Source: Ectobius pallidus
Taxonomy: Eukaryota; Arthropoda; Insecta; Blattodea; Ectobiidae
Direction of reading: 5' to 3'
Length of the DNA stretch: 64,000 bases
Assembly (NCBI GenBank): GCA_964059195.1
Contig: CAXKWD010000006.1
Span: 69,953,073-70,017,072 of the forward strand
The notes beneath the pieces are model-generated. The model saw only the letters and a program-made list of their open reading frames with translations, ran no database searches and was not told the origin of the DNA. Both the position numbers and the translations under genes were made by a program. Every line of letters begins with the position of its first letter. Within the stretch, counting starts at the first letter, position 1. Shown here in pieces: positions 45,657 to 57,699 of this stretch.

Positions 45657-46089
45657 AATTAAAACCGTAAAAATGTGAGTTTGTCCAAAACATTTGTGTG
45701 TAGGACAATTAGAAATAAAGATGCGACGATGTTATTTTACACTGCTTTAAAAAAAACTTCTGAGAAGACACTTTTAAGTAGGGTTGAATAATTAAAAAAA
45801 AATTAAATCAGTGTTTTTGTTATCAAGACGTAAACTGAACATTAATAATAATAAAAGAAAAATATTAAATCAGTATTTTTGTTATGAGGACGTAAACTTA
45901 ACATTAATAATAATAAAAGTAATAATAATAACAATTACAATATTAACAGTAATGACAATAATAAACATTAATAATAATCAATGCTAAGGTAAATGAACAA
46001 ATACACTGGTTTATTGTGTGCTGGAAGAAGTACGGGGTGCGCCCGTGATTTTACGACAGGGTTTATTTTGATTTGTCAAGCGATTTAGT
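45657..46089. other. Unassigned gap with tandem duplication
   Basis: Two roughly 62-bp copies (about 45800-45862 and 45863-45925) share ATTAAATCAGT, TTTTTGTTAT and GACGTAAACT. They are followed by AT-rich, AAT-containing sequence. Confidence 0.6.
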
Positions 46090-46640
46090 TGCAATGTAGT
46101 TTTATGGAGCGCGACTTGCTTATGCTGTAAAAACATTTTATAAGAACATCTTTAGTCACAAGAATACTGAGCGTGAATTCCCTTCTGCTCATGCCATCAA
46201 GACCTGGGTTCGTAACTTTGTGGCCTGGTTTTTCACATAAGATGAAAGGTGGTAATTTTAAACCAGTGCATATACCCAAGAATATCGTGGTAGTGAAAAA
46301 GGCCATTGAAAGAACTCCACACCGCAAGAATTTTCATGGTAGCTATGAAGAATTTGTTTTCAACCATGTCATCGTCCAGGCCCTCCGATATTTCAGCCTG
46401 ATACTTTTTTTATATGGGGGTACTTGAAATCTAAATTTTTAAATTCTCCAGCACCACACATGCTTTAAGAGATGAAACCCTATATGTCGAGAAGAAATTT
46501 TACGAATTCCCGCAGAGCTATTGCAAAGAGTGATGGGTTCTATGACCAGAAGACTTAGGCCTAGAGAGTGCGTACAGAAGAATAACCTAGGGAAAATTTG
46601 AAGGACGTTATTTTTATAAATTAGGACGTTTCATTGAGTT
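46090..46640 (+). pseudogene. mariner-related transposase with DUF4817-type N-terminus (broken)
   Basis: Scattered frames give TEREFPSAHAIKTWVRNFV (the helix-turn-helix region of DUF4817 proteins, where R-x-W-V-R-N-F is typical), then KAIERTPHRKN. After a deletion near 46395-46405 comes LFLYGGTLKSKFLNSPA, corresponding to the usual FFLWGYLKSKVY around the third catalytic residue. Later fragments TLYVEKKF and GFYDQKT fit the C-terminus. Many stops are present. The 84-codon frame 46173-46427 is in the wrong frame for most of this. Confidence 0.55.
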
Positions 46641-47059
46641 AAATTGCGTGTAATCTAAATGCTATTGTGTAGGTATACTTTATGTTCCTATGTGATAAAG
46701 ATGAATGCATCTAGTCATGCACTCATCAAAACGTTTTTTAAAATCCATTCATGGCCGCACCCTGCACAAGATCAAACTCAAAACAATAAGACCAAACAAG
46801 TAACAGTCTAAGATGTAAATTTAAAATGGACAAGCAAATTTCATATTAAATAAACATGACATATAAATATCTGGAAGTAGAGATTCTCTGGTGAAATATT
46901 CCAGCAAATGAAGTTAAACTATAATAACGAATAAACCATAATATATAACGCTGTATAAATAATATATGGAACAAAATTATCTTTATTGACAAAAGAAGAA
47001 AAGGTCAAGTGACAAAATCACTGTCAAATCTCTAATTACTATGGCAGCCAAAACCAACC
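46641..47059. other. Unassigned AT-rich gap
   Basis: Nothing recognisable. Confidence 0.35.
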
Positions 47060-47344
47060 AAGACGGGGAAAATGATGTAAATAGTAGAGATGAAGGAATT
47101 AAGGAAAATCCCAGTAAAACCATTAATGACCAAGATAAGGAACTGTGAGATAAGAAAGTATATAAGACATTATGACTGGTTAAAAAGAAGAAAGGCAGAG
47201 TGGAACGAACATGTGGAGAAAATTAACTCTGAAAGATTTTTTAAATCAGCTAGGGATAGCAAACCAAAGGGAAGAAGAGGACCGGATGGTCAACAAAAAT
47301 ATGGTATTAGGAAGAACAGCCCAAGCGAAGAAGAAAATGCTTAG
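47060..47344 (+). pseudogene. Non-LTR retrotransposon C-terminus
   Basis: An open stretch at 47090-47344 reads NCEIRKYIRHYDWLKRRKAE, WNEHVEKINSERFFKSARDS, KPKGRRGPDGQQ. This is the basic tail of LINE polymerases in which W-x-x-R-R-x-x-W-N-x-H-V precedes A-R-D-x-x-P-x-G-R-R. The upstream polymerase domain is missing. Confidence 0.65.
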
Positions 47345-47784
47345 AAAATGAAAAATTAATCAATAATACAGTTCCATCGTTTCACAATCAATTATTGCAT
47401 TTTTAAGTTTTTTTTTAAATAGATTATAGTGGAATTTACTCATTTGTGTTATGTTTCCGTTTCTCCACATCTAGTTCTTCTTGCATAAACTGCATGGGGC
47501 ATCTTCTCAATTTCTAACGTTGAAAAGGAATATGAACACTCGTTCATGTTTAAAAATCAGTTTTATATGTACGCTTATCTATTGCCTTGTTTGCCTAGGT
47601 TTGATTGGAATCCTGTTGCCTATCATTTAAATCGGTGGAACACATAGGATACGAGCGAATAAACCGTATATCGTGCATCTTGGGCTTACGTACGCCAATT
47701 GCTACTAACCTACTGTTTTAGAGATCATATTATGAGCCGTTTATTTTCCAAGTGGCTTAGATGTAAGTCGAAAAATGCTGTTTT

Positions 47785-47880
47785 GAGGTACGGGTATTTA
47801 ACTGTATATGGTTTATACGAGTATATATCGTACATATCGAAATTATTAGAGTATATACATGTTATTATTTGTTGGAAAAT
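47785..47880 (+). pseudogene. CR1/Jockey-type reverse transcriptase scrap
   Basis: LTVYGLYEYISYISKLLEYI followed by HV corresponds to ILTVYGLYILRLLEYVHV of the fragment at 31.8 kb, with a five-residue insertion. Flanking coding sequence is gone. Confidence 0.5.
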
Positions 47881-50439
47881 GTAAGTTTATTTTTTATTTT
47901 TGGCTGAAGATAGCTGCTTGTACTACATAGGCCTACACCATTACATTCTTAACATTTTTTTTCAAATTTATTTCTAGTTTCATTCTAAGATAGGAACTTC
48001 GAGGAAAAATATATTTTTTAAATCAAAGCTTACTTACAGTTACAGAATATGTAACCTTACTCAAAGTGTATAAATTTTTTTTATTCCGTGTATTTTCTGC
48101 TTTGGTTAGGTTTAACTTATTTATTTATGTATTTGGCCATTCTGACATTTACTAAAGATCAGTTCAAAAAATGATGTTATATTCCAATCAAATAAATGCT
48201 ATCTTCAAACTACTTTATACCAAAGGCCTTGTGTACAAATGTGATCGATAAAATTTATTTCACTTTTCAAAATCTTAAAAATTCCTTATCTTTACTGATA
48301 TTCCTATTTTGTAACAAATTATGGCTATATGTGCGTTGCTACTGACAAATTTTGAAATCTGTGAAAAATCTTGCAACACTTCTGTATTAAGTAGGCTACG
48401 TACATCAATAATGTTTTGTATATCTGATTCTGTGCAGTCAAAAAAAAATTAAATATATGACCACTGAAATTTATCCGAAACTTTAGAGTAGGCCTATATC
48501 CTGTGAATATGTCGGAACTATTAGGACTGAATATACGCATGTTAAAATAACTTATTTTATAACAATTCAGGTAAATTATATTTACTAACATTTTTTTACA
48601 ACTCTTACTAGGTGTACGGTATATAATAATATTATACATGACACAGACAGGCAAACAACCTATAGTTCATGTTCGCTTTTCCATGTAACCATTATACAGG
48701 GAATTCGCATAGTAGCAAATCCGAATAGGCTATCGAAGTATAATACGTACTATTTAATGCTATCGAAGTATCCATACCTCTAACTATTTTTTGTTGGGCC
48801 TCCACCACCCCCGGAGCCCTCGACCATAGGTCATACTACTGTCTCAACAACTATTCGACGTATTTGTTCTATTGCTCCATTTTCCGTTCATGTATGTCCT
48901 AAATCAAAAGGGAATTGTGTGATGAGCTGGCTGTTAAATTCATTTCTAGCCAAAAGTAGGCTAAATTCATTTCTAGCCAAAAGTAGGGTCACCTGCCATA
49001 TCCACATAATATAATGGCTGGGTCTATAAAATAGTACAATGAAATATAATGAGGTTCCCATCTAGAGCAGATGGAGGGTTAATTAGAGGGCAAGCTGTAG
49101 AAAATATAAACTTATACGTAAATAAACCCGAGCAGTTCAAGGCGATTATGTTGAACACACAGTTTAATAAAAAGTTAACCATAGCAATAGCAAGTCATTT
49201 TCTGTTACATACTATTAATACAAAGATGAACTTCCAAGGAACCGGTAAATAAATAAATAATTAAAATTACCTACATTTTGTTCGTATAGATTTTAACTAT
49301 ACATTTAACAATTATTTTTATTAAAATTCCTTCGGATTTCCGTTTCCCAAAATTTAGTTATTTTTAAAAGTATTTAATGGGCTATTTTATAATTGACCTG
49401 CCCAGAAGCAGAATATCTTTTTGACAGTAAAAAAATATTCTTTTCACATATTGATTCAAATTATGAGAAATAAGTTATGGAATTCTGAGTCTCCCTTGCT
49501 ATTGTTAGGGTTAATTAAGTTAAAGATACATTACTTACACATCCTCATGTTAGATATACCAGAAGATTTCAAGTCTCGTGGTAAATTTCTGTGGGTCGAG
49601 GTATTAGATATTATTCAAATAACTTAATAATTTGGTTATGAATGTTCCGATAAAATTGAAGTGATGAAAAATGAATTTGGCTTAATTTCACATTTTTCTT
49701 AATACAATTTATCCGCAATTTTAAGAAAATTGATAATGATGGAAATCCTTACTAATTATTTGTAAATAACAGATAAATTCCCACTAGAAATATGTAATAC
49801 TATTCCTGTCTACACTGATTGTAAGCACCATATCCTCTGACTTGTTATGAGAACCACTATTCACAAAGTAATATAATGATACGGTTATGCTGTAGCGAGC
49901 GATAAACAAACTAACTTCCGTTTTCAAGAGCAATATTCACGTTGTGCTTTTTCAGCTGATACTCTACATGCATGAATGAACCAATGAAAAACATCCGTGT
50001 AGTTTAAACAGACTTACCAAGTGTGTTCCTTGTGTAATAATCTAGTGCAGTATTCTTTAATTTTGTGTGTGCAAGGGATACAATCACTAAAACCAGTCTT
50101 TACTTAAAGGCTAGGTTCTACTTAGGCAGACGAGGCCAGACGGTTGAGGGCATTTCTGTCCTACCGCAACGCCTCTGTCGGTAGGACTTGGAAATGGCAT
50201 AAAAGGTGTGGGAGGAGATATTGTTGAATCAATACCCCAGTTAACATTTATTCCGGTCTCATAGTCCACGAAACGAAAAAGGTTAAATCTCTATTAATTT
50301 TATTACATTTTTATGTCTGTCAGATTCCTCATTAATCTGCTCAACTGCATTGAAGTTATCCTTCAATCACCATTCTAACTGATATAGAAGTTGAAAATCC
50401 TGTCCACTTTCTTATAGCTTACTCTTCTTTCTTCTGTCA
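47881..50439. other. Unassigned AT-rich stretch
   Basis: No gene is recognised. A 28-bp tandem duplication containing AATTCATTTCTAGCCAAAAG lies at about 48932-48988. A 109-codon minus-strand frame (48654-48325) has no motif. Confidence 0.4.
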
Positions 50440-50740
50440 TGCTTGGGGGTACGATGTGGAGCAGTTTTTTGAGATACAGCACTACAAACGGGAAGGTCGT
50501 GGATTTGATCCCCGATGAGGTAGCTAGAATTTCCCCATTGACCTAATTTTTTCTCGTGGCACTATGACCCTGGGGTCCATCCAGCCTCTAACAGAAATGA
50601 GTACCGAGAAAAATCTTGGGGGTAAAGGCGGTAGGTAGGCTACTTAACTTACGGCCGACAACCTACCACCTTCACGTGCCGAATGTCTAAATGCCTGGGA
50701 GCCTCGAAATAAATGTCCTGTATAAGGATCACTTTACTTT
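50440..50740 (+). repeat. SINE family C, most complete copy
   Basis: A tRNA-like head at about 50448-50525 has a degenerate B box GGATTTGATCCCC. The body contains CCCTGGGGTCCATCCAGCCT, TAGGTAGGCTACTTAAC and GAATGTCTAAATGCCTGGGA, ending around GTCCTGTATAAGGATC. It serves as reference for the copies at 38.6 and 40.4 kb. Confidence 0.65.
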
Positions 50741-51029
50741 TATTGTATTTTAACCAGCCTGCTCCCGCTTATCATCCTTTGGATACTTAAGAAAAATGGC
50801 TCCCGTTTAGAGACCTAACTGAATGTTGCGTATGCACTAGTAGTTCAAAGCAATAACCAAGAAATTTAGAATGAACTAGCAATACTTGTCACACATGGCT
50901 CGGTTTTCCAACTTGAATTCTTCGTTATGAAACTGGCAATTTTATTTTGAAACAAGAACAAAATAGTGCAGCGCCCAATAGTTGTGGACTCAAAAATTGC
51001 GTAAGAGACAGCATCCACAAATGTCAGAG
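50741..51029. other. Unassigned gap
   Basis: No motif is seen, although it could be decayed LINE sequence upstream of the RNase H scrap. Confidence 0.3.
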
Positions 51030-51170
51030 TTCTCATGAAATATAATCAAGGGCATATATTATGTACTTCTTGGCTTCGAGGCCATATAGGATCAAAGGAA
51101 AGCAAACGAGCAGACCATCATGCTAAATGTGCTGCCTCATCGTGTGGGGTATCCACCACCTATAACCCCT
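51030..51170 (+). pseudogene. RNase H domain fragment of a non-LTR retrotransposon
   Basis: From 51047 one frame reads QGHILCTSWLRGHIGSKESK, RADHHAKCAASS. W-x-R-G-H-x-G-x-x-x-N/S-x-R-A-D-x-x-A-K is the active-site end of retrotransposon RNase H, with the catalytic Asp in RAD. Only this end survives. Confidence 0.65.
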
Positions 51171-51312
51171 GTCTAATTTTTATATAAAAATGAAAATGAA
51201 AGTGCAAATGATAAACACTTGGAATGAATGTTGCTAAAACAGCACTACAGCACTACCTCCCTTCGGTACACCATCGTCTTAGATAAAACCTGCTCACACC
51301 AGGGTTCATAAC

Positions 51313-51964
51313 TAGAGACCGGATTTTAAAGGGAAAATTTTCACCCAAAAAAGGACGAAAAAAGGGAAAATTATTGCCAAAAAAAGGTGGGGGAAAAAAG
51401 GAAAATTATTGCCAAAAAAGGTGGGGAAAAAGGGATATAAAAGTAAGAGAGTGTAAAAATTGAACAGAGAAATACATGTTTGTTTTATGTAAAGCCTTTG
51501 CTTGCACTACAGCTGCTGATTCTGTAACATCTAATGACTGAAGACTTTTTTGATTTTGTTGAAATTCTCACAGAGGAAAATAGCACACGAAATCCATGTC
51601 CCCCACCTTGTTATAATGGGAAACTTAGGTAATGGCAAGCCTGTGATTTCCCTGTAACGCTCTATTCTGCTGGGAGGAATTATTATTTCAATTGTGAATC
51701 AGTGTAAACAATTCTTAATGTTTTCATATTGCCAAATACTGGGAAATTTACGAATTTTTCAAAATAAATCAGCAAAAAAGGTACTGGAAAGGGAAAGTTC
51801 CTAAAAAAAGGGAAATGGGCCTAAAAAAAGGAAAAAAGGGAAAAAAGGGACGTTAAAACCAGGTAATTTGCAGTTGAAACTTACTCAGTAATGTCCTGTT
51901 CAATTTTATCACGTTTTGTGATGAAAGATAAAAAAAAGGAATTCCCTTTAAAATCCGGTCTCTA
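51313..51964. mobile_element. 652-bp non-autonomous hAT element
   Basis: Terminal inverted repeats TAGAGACCGGATTTTAAAGG and, at the right, CCTTTAAAATCCGGTCTCTA are perfect over 20 bp. An exact 8-bp duplication TTCATAAC lies at 51305-51312 and 51965-51972. Near the left end the block GGGAAAATTATTGCCAAAAA is tandemly repeated; near the right, AAAAAAAGGGAAA words recur. It is non-coding. Its ends resemble those of the 27.3 kb element (TAGGGCCCGGATTTT). Confidence 0.92.
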
Positions 51965-51972
51965 TTCATAAC

Positions 51973-52746
51973 AACACAATTTCTTATCCGGATAAGGGAA
52001 ATATTTTGATAGTTTCATATCATAATAGAGAACGGTTACAAATGTGTGATGTTACTACACTTATTGCAATGTCCTGTAGGCCTATAACAAATCAGAAGAA
52101 GCGATTTAATCAAACATCCAAACTTATGTACCGGTACCTTACAGCACCAGAGTCCACTAGACTATACAAACTTTTTTACAAGTGTTGTTTCAAAACATTC
52201 ATTATGTTTCCACAGGTTATATATTTTGAAATGTGTTTAGCTTTAAACTTCAGTTTAATAAAATCGAAAGTTTTCATACATTTCCTTTAGTTTTATGCTC
52301 GTTCACTTTGTCTTCATACTACAACCCTAATATATTGTTCATTTTATCCTGGTGGCCGGTCGAATACACCAACAGATGACTGAACAATGTATAGTGGGGA
52401 TTGTTACTAATTATTTTGCGTTAGGCGGGGGAGACGGGGTAGAGCAAATAGGCAGAAGTTACAGTTCAGGTAGAAAATGTTGGACTTCTTGTTTGCTTTG
52501 AACGGGTTACATTCTTACACATTCGACGATTATGTTTCTAGTTACCACTACACACACAACACGAAAACATGAAACAAATTGATAAAAACGAAATTTTCGG
52601 CATTAAAAATACGAGAAAGTCATTGCTAATCTTTGTGTCACATCACCAGAAGATATCTACCTAAATATAGATTTTTTAAACAACATTTTTCTTTCTCGAG
52701 CTATGCTGTTCATGACAGGCAGATGGACAGACAGATGCACGACAGA
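51973..52746. other. Unassigned gap
   Basis: No recognised gene. The 94-codon frame at 52006-52290 has no motif. Confidence 0.35.
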
Positions 52747-52748
52747 TA

Positions 52749-53416
52749 CAAGGGTCATTCAATAATTAAAGAGACAAATTGGTCTGGGGCAAAGACTGTT
52801 GGTAGTACAAGTTTGAAACATTTAGGACTCTAGGCACCTCTGGGATGAGTTCCAATCAGCTGATGGATCAACATTGCTCTGTTTATAACCTCAAAATTAA
52901 CTTTAACAATGGCGGGTCTTCTTGAAAACTTCACATCGTTTGAACAACGTTCTGTGATTCTTTTTTGATTGCTGAAGATGAGAAACCAGCTAATATATAC
53001 TCTAGAAAGACTTAAGTGTATGGTGAAAGTTGTATGAACCGTGGAAATTTTTACAAGTGGCTAGAACAGTTCAAAAAAGGTCGAGAATCAGTGATTGACG
53101 AACACCGTTCTGGCCGGCCTATTGAAGTTGCGATTTAGCAGCCTCTGATTTCCATTTGTTTGGTCCACTGAAGGAGGTATTACGTGGGAAGAAGTTCCAG
53201 GATAACGAGGATATCTAGAATTTTGGGGAAATTGGCTCCGACACCAAGACAAAGAGTTCTTTGCAGCCGGTATTAAAAAGCTAGTAACCCGTTGGGACAA
53301 GTGCATAAATGTTGATGGGGATTATGTTGAAAAGTAGGAAAAGTCTTGTTTTGTAAAAATAAAAGGCTTTTTTTCCTCCAGGTCAGTTTGACTCTTTAAT
53401 TATTGAATGGCCCTCG
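52749..53416 (+). mobile_element. Internally deleted mariner with both ends
   Basis: The ends are CAAGGGTCATTCAATAATTA and the complementary TTAATTATTGAATGGCCCTCG, each beside TA (52747-52748, 53417-53418). Transposase remnants read MAGLLENFTSFEQRSVI at 52911, FYKWLEQFKKGRESVIDEHR, SGRPIEVAI. After a deletion one reads LRGKKFQDNEDI and FFAAGIKKLVTRWDKCINVD with GDYVEK-stop at 53337. The catalytic core is missing, so the copy could move only with another copy's enzyme. It is a different mariner lineage from those at 14 and 41.7 kb. Confidence 0.9.
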
Positions 53417-53418
53417 TA

Positions 53419-54327
53419 TGTTTCTAAAATAATAGTATTTTTTGGAATCGGGAGAATTCAAAATGTGTAGGCCTATTTATGTTGAAAACTTGACACCGAA
53501 TTTCGAGGTCAACTACAACAGTAAAGTACCTTTAGGCCTAGTGCGGTAGTGTCAGTTTTTAAAATTCATTCCTGAAAATTAGTGCTACATGGAGAAAAGG
53601 ACTGCGATAAGCAGTATATTGACAAGTTTGTTATTTTGTTGTGTGAGTGTTTTTTAACGGGGAAATTTCGTAACTGAAAGTATTTTAGGTAATTTTGTGA
53701 GTCGTAGAATTTTAGCAATGGCCATGAAATTGTTTGCGAGTATTTACGTCAGATACAGAACATGTAATCTCGGTACAGGTGCACTGATGGAGATGCTCTC
53801 CTCGCGTTTACGTCACGTCCCCATGACAACGGCTGGTTCAAAACACGATGAAAATATTCGCGCACCAGATGCTAAGCTTCATCCATTCAGGTGCACCCAG
53901 CTGATTCCATATGAAGCGCACAGAGAATAAAAGGGACCATCACCAATTTAATGTAACATATTGAACACCAGAATAAAATGTTTCCTTTAATTGCACTTAT
54001 TTTTATTATGATTCATTTTAATGCTAAACCAGCAGTTCCCGGTGTGTTGTCCGCGACCCCCGTAACCCCATGCGAAGGATGAAAGGGATCCTTGAAGAAT
54101 CCTGATTTAACTTACCATATTCTGTTTCTGAAGAAGAAGAAGAAGAAGAAGAAAAAAAAAAGAAAAAAAGAAGGGGAAAAAAAAACTTCGCATCATTTAT
54201 CTCACAGTTAACATGAAACACAAAGTAACAATCTTTGTATTAATGAATTTCATATTTACTAAGGGTGTATTACATGTTGAAAACTTAATAAAAAAATATA
54301 CAGCCTCTTCCCCTTAACTAGAACTTA
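53419..54327. other. Unassigned stretch with hAT-like end and GAA repeat
   Basis: CAGCAGTTCCCGGTGTGTTG with GTCCGCGACCCCC at 54031 looks like a hAT terminus without a detected partner. A GAA/A-rich tract lies at about 54130-54185. The 77-codon frame at 53697-53930 has no family motif. Confidence 0.4.
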
Positions 54328-54329
54328 TC

Positions 54330-54730
54330 GGGTACAGATCACACATACTTCAGTATTCATGATACATAACACACAAATAAACACATTAAAACAATAGTGT
54401 CGCAATCTTTAAATGAGTAACATATTTATGAAGTTGTTTGTTGAAAGGTCAGGTCTTCTATTTGGATCCCAGATGTGTCAGAAGTGACAGTAAGAGATTA
54501 TCTTGGTAACTGCTCTAATAGGACTGAAGATGGCACGTACGTGCTGAAATGCATTTTCTTAATATTTGATACATCTGGGATCCAATGTAGAAAACTAAAC
54601 TTCTAATAAACTTCTTCATGAATATATGGATCTTTTAAAGATTGTAACACCATTGTTTTAGTATTTAGTGAGTATAATTTTTATGTTATGTTTTATTTTA
54701 TGAATGCTGAAGTGTGTGAGATCTCGACTC
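54330..54730. mobile_element. Long inverted-repeat element (MITE-like)
   Basis: The two halves are reverse complements over about 150 bp each with mismatches and small gaps. Innermost pairing is TTGGATCCCAGATGTGTC (about 54459) against GATACATCTGGGATCCAA. Next come CAATCTTTAAA against TTTAAAGATTG, and outermost CACACATACTTCAGTATTCA against TGAATGCTGAAGTGTGTG. The loop is roughly 90 bp. It is non-coding; no target duplication was found. Confidence 0.65.
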
Positions 54731-57406
54731 CAGGCAAGCTTCAGTTAAAGGTTAGTATTTTTCAAGCGTTTTTAAAAGAAGGCTGAGATAATATTCTTAT
54801 GTTAAACGGAACTAGGTTTGCGTAAGGCCTAAATCACTATATATAATAAGCACCAAAATAAGCAAAACAAAAAATAATTATACGAAAATAAAATTATTAG
54901 TTCCGTAGAAATCTTATCTTATTCATGGCTGTTACAGGTCATAAGGAATGCCATTGGCAGATTTTCTTGTGTGAAACTCCTGCTTCTGTCAATGAAAAAC
55001 TATTTGTAAAGTGAAAATGTTCTTTCAACATCATAGGATGTCACTGGCACAATGTGGTTTTTATTCGATGAATTCCTTTTTAAGATCGAAGTGTTTTATA
55101 ACACGGATATTACAGTAATTGTATTATGAGACAAAATAAAGAAAACCGGTGATAATGACGTGTAGGAGTAAAGTAAACACCTGACGGTTTTGAGTAAAAT
55201 ATGCTAATTTAATTCAAAATCATGAAATAAGCAAACAAAATCTGTTTTTTCTCCCAGAATGAATAAAATTAAAATTGCCTGTTAAGGAGTATCTTACGAA
55301 ATATAACATTTCTGCTTATGTTAACAAGTGTTAAGGTAGATATTAATTTTTATTATAAATCCGGGCTCTAGTAAGTCTAATTAGAATACAGTGGTATAAT
55401 ACAGCTCAAAGGATACAAGGGTTCAAAATCGCAACGGGTTACGTGGAGTGTGACGGTGAGTGAGATTTAAAACCAGCCATATAGTTTGACTAAATGCGAG
55501 TCCAATGTATGTGAGGAACATTCTCCAGCTCGAAAAGATATAATACGAAGTTGGGATATAGCATTCCAGTGTAAATTGTGGAAAGTTAGATTATTCTCTT
55601 AACTTTGTAGATCCTTTACCCAACAGGTTAGGTTCGAGTATGGTTACATCTACGTTCTCTCTAATGCATGAATTTCAGATAGGGTTAGCCACCATACGAA
55701 AGTTTCTTAGTTTGACGATCTCGAACTAATCCGAAGTTAGGTGCTAAGCAGAATGACCATAATGTGTCCTTGTACCTTCCAGGAATTAGTGATGTTTGTT
55801 TAGCAGTGGCTTATTAAATTTCGCGTTTCACTTTGCGGGATATTAAGTCTCATGCGTTTTTCCATATGTTGGTTAGTTCGATCGGAGGATTCAGTCTCGA
55901 CATGACGTCATACCACCGGAATTGTAACGTCCAATCTTGTGTTCTTGTCGAAATTAAATATCCAGTTTTCGCAAATTCGTTTCACAAAACTATGTGTATC
56001 ATATTGAGCGAACGGGTTGAACCATCAAGACAACATCTGCTCTCCCGATAAGGAAAAAAAGTATTTTAGCTTTTTCGTGAAAACATTTTCGTTCTGAATA
56101 ATGTGGCTGATCCCATAATGATTTTACCCGTTTATGTTTCCTGTATTGCTCTCGCATGGTTTTCCCTATCACGTTTATATTCACAATAGTCTAAAAATAA
56201 ATTATATAAATATATATCACTTCACATTATATACATATACTTTGCGTGTCTTTCATATTGAGTGGCGGCTAACAACGATCAGAGTCCATCTTTGATATGC
56301 GGTCAGTCTGAGTGCCACTTTGTAGCTTCATACATAGTTCAAGTTTGATACCGTTCAGTCAAGGAAGATGATAGTCTCTTAGTTAATTATCATTTTCCTC
56401 TCAAAATTTTAACAATAAATTGGTAACTTAGAACAATAAAGTTTCAAATTCTGAAGACTTAACATAATGTGACTCTGATCGTTTTCAGCCCTCGCCTTTC
56501 ATAAAGGCTAGTACTTGGAATAATATTACCTGTAATGGTGAACATGTGTTGATATTTCCTGTACTTTCACATGGTCTGCTCTTGCCATTTTACTGCATGC
56601 TTCTGCTGGACGATCACCTGACTTGTTAGTACGGACCGTATTTCATAGTTTCGACACACAGGGAGATAATGCTGAGGCAATAAACCTGTCAAAACGTTCC
56701 TAGGCTGAAACGAACTCAAATATCGCTTTACCGGTAACTGTCGAGATAAAACAGTACTGGATAGTGCGCACATGCAATCTAAACTGTTCGAGCGAGGAAG
56801 TGAAAGCACTGCCCGAGTTTTTGTACAACTTATTCGTAAATCTTACAGATGGCGTACGTTTACCTTGGGTCATGACAATTCATTTGTGTAGAAGTAAGAG
56901 CTTATTGCACACGAATGACTTCTGCTACATAGTACCAATTTCGTCGTATAGGCTACACCATGTGAACGATAGTGAATACGGTATCTTCTTGTTCCTTGGT
57001 AGATAACCAGTGCCGAAGCACTGATATTTTCATAAGGTAGGACGAGGTTATAAATCTAAGGAATAACCAAAATGCTGACCTTTTATTCGAAAAACATTAC
57101 ATTTTTCTTCAAGAATTCGAGATTAATAGATTAGTAAATTGTTGATAAGCTGTCTTGAATAAATAAATAAATATTAAACATTTAAGAATTACCGTAACAT
57201 TAAGTGGAATTATGCATAACGTTATGTCTTACAAATCACACAGAAAACACGTATTCTAAGGCTATCGCTGCGATATCAAACTGAAATATTAATGAACAAT
57301 ATTAGAATAGTTTTTGGAGGTAAGGCTACAACAGCCTACTATAGAGAACCCTGCAATTCATATGATAAATTTCCCCATAAACACAATTATAATATCAGAT
57401 AGTTAC
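54731..57406. other. Unassigned stretch with small inverted-repeat elements
   Basis: No gene is recognised. At 55357-55372 AAATCCGGGCTCTA is the complement of a TAGAGCCCGGATTT end like the hAT elements at 27.3 and 51.3 kb; its partner was not found. Frames of 61-80 codons around 55833-57006 overlap on opposite strands and carry no motif. Confidence 0.4.
56267..56490. mobile_element. Small inverted-repeat element (possible MITE)
   Basis: GGCTAACAACGATCAGAGTC at the left pairs with GACTCTGATCGTTTTCAGCC at the right, with three mismatches. The interior is about 180 bp and AT-rich. No target duplication could be confirmed. Confidence 0.45.
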
Positions 57407-57409
57407 CTA

Positions 57410-57660
57410 TTTGAAAGTCCGCCGCTGTGAGTGAGTTAGTAGTAAGAATACCAGCCACCTGGTCGGCCCGGGATCGATTCCCGGCCGGGTCGGGGATTTT
57501 ACAGAGGTCGGGACTGGGTGTTGTGTCCTCATTCCCATCCCGTGAAAGGAACTGGTCACCCTAAGCGGTATCATCCGGTCTAGTGTCCCTCGTTCGGGCC
57601 GTGGGTATCCCCCCACGGCTCGGTCCCAAGGCAGGAATTCATCATCATCTTCACCTATTT
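57410..57660 (+). repeat. SINE family D with tRNA-like head
   Basis: The head GAGTGAGTTAGTAGTAAGAA leads to a GC-rich T-arm with B box GGATCGATTCC. The body includes GACTGGGTGTTGTGTCC, CCATCCCGTGAAAGGAACTG and a hairpin GGGTATCCCCCC, and ends in a TCATCATCATC tail. The 90-codon minus frame (57679-57407) is antisense to the SINE. Confidence 0.7.
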
Positions 57661-57699
57661 GAAAAAGCCTGCTTTTCATTTATAATTTAACTTACATAC

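Noticed and set aside
57407..57679. 90-codon minus-strand protein
   Set aside because: It is antisense to a tRNA-derived SINE, and its apparent order follows the SINE's GC-rich sequence.
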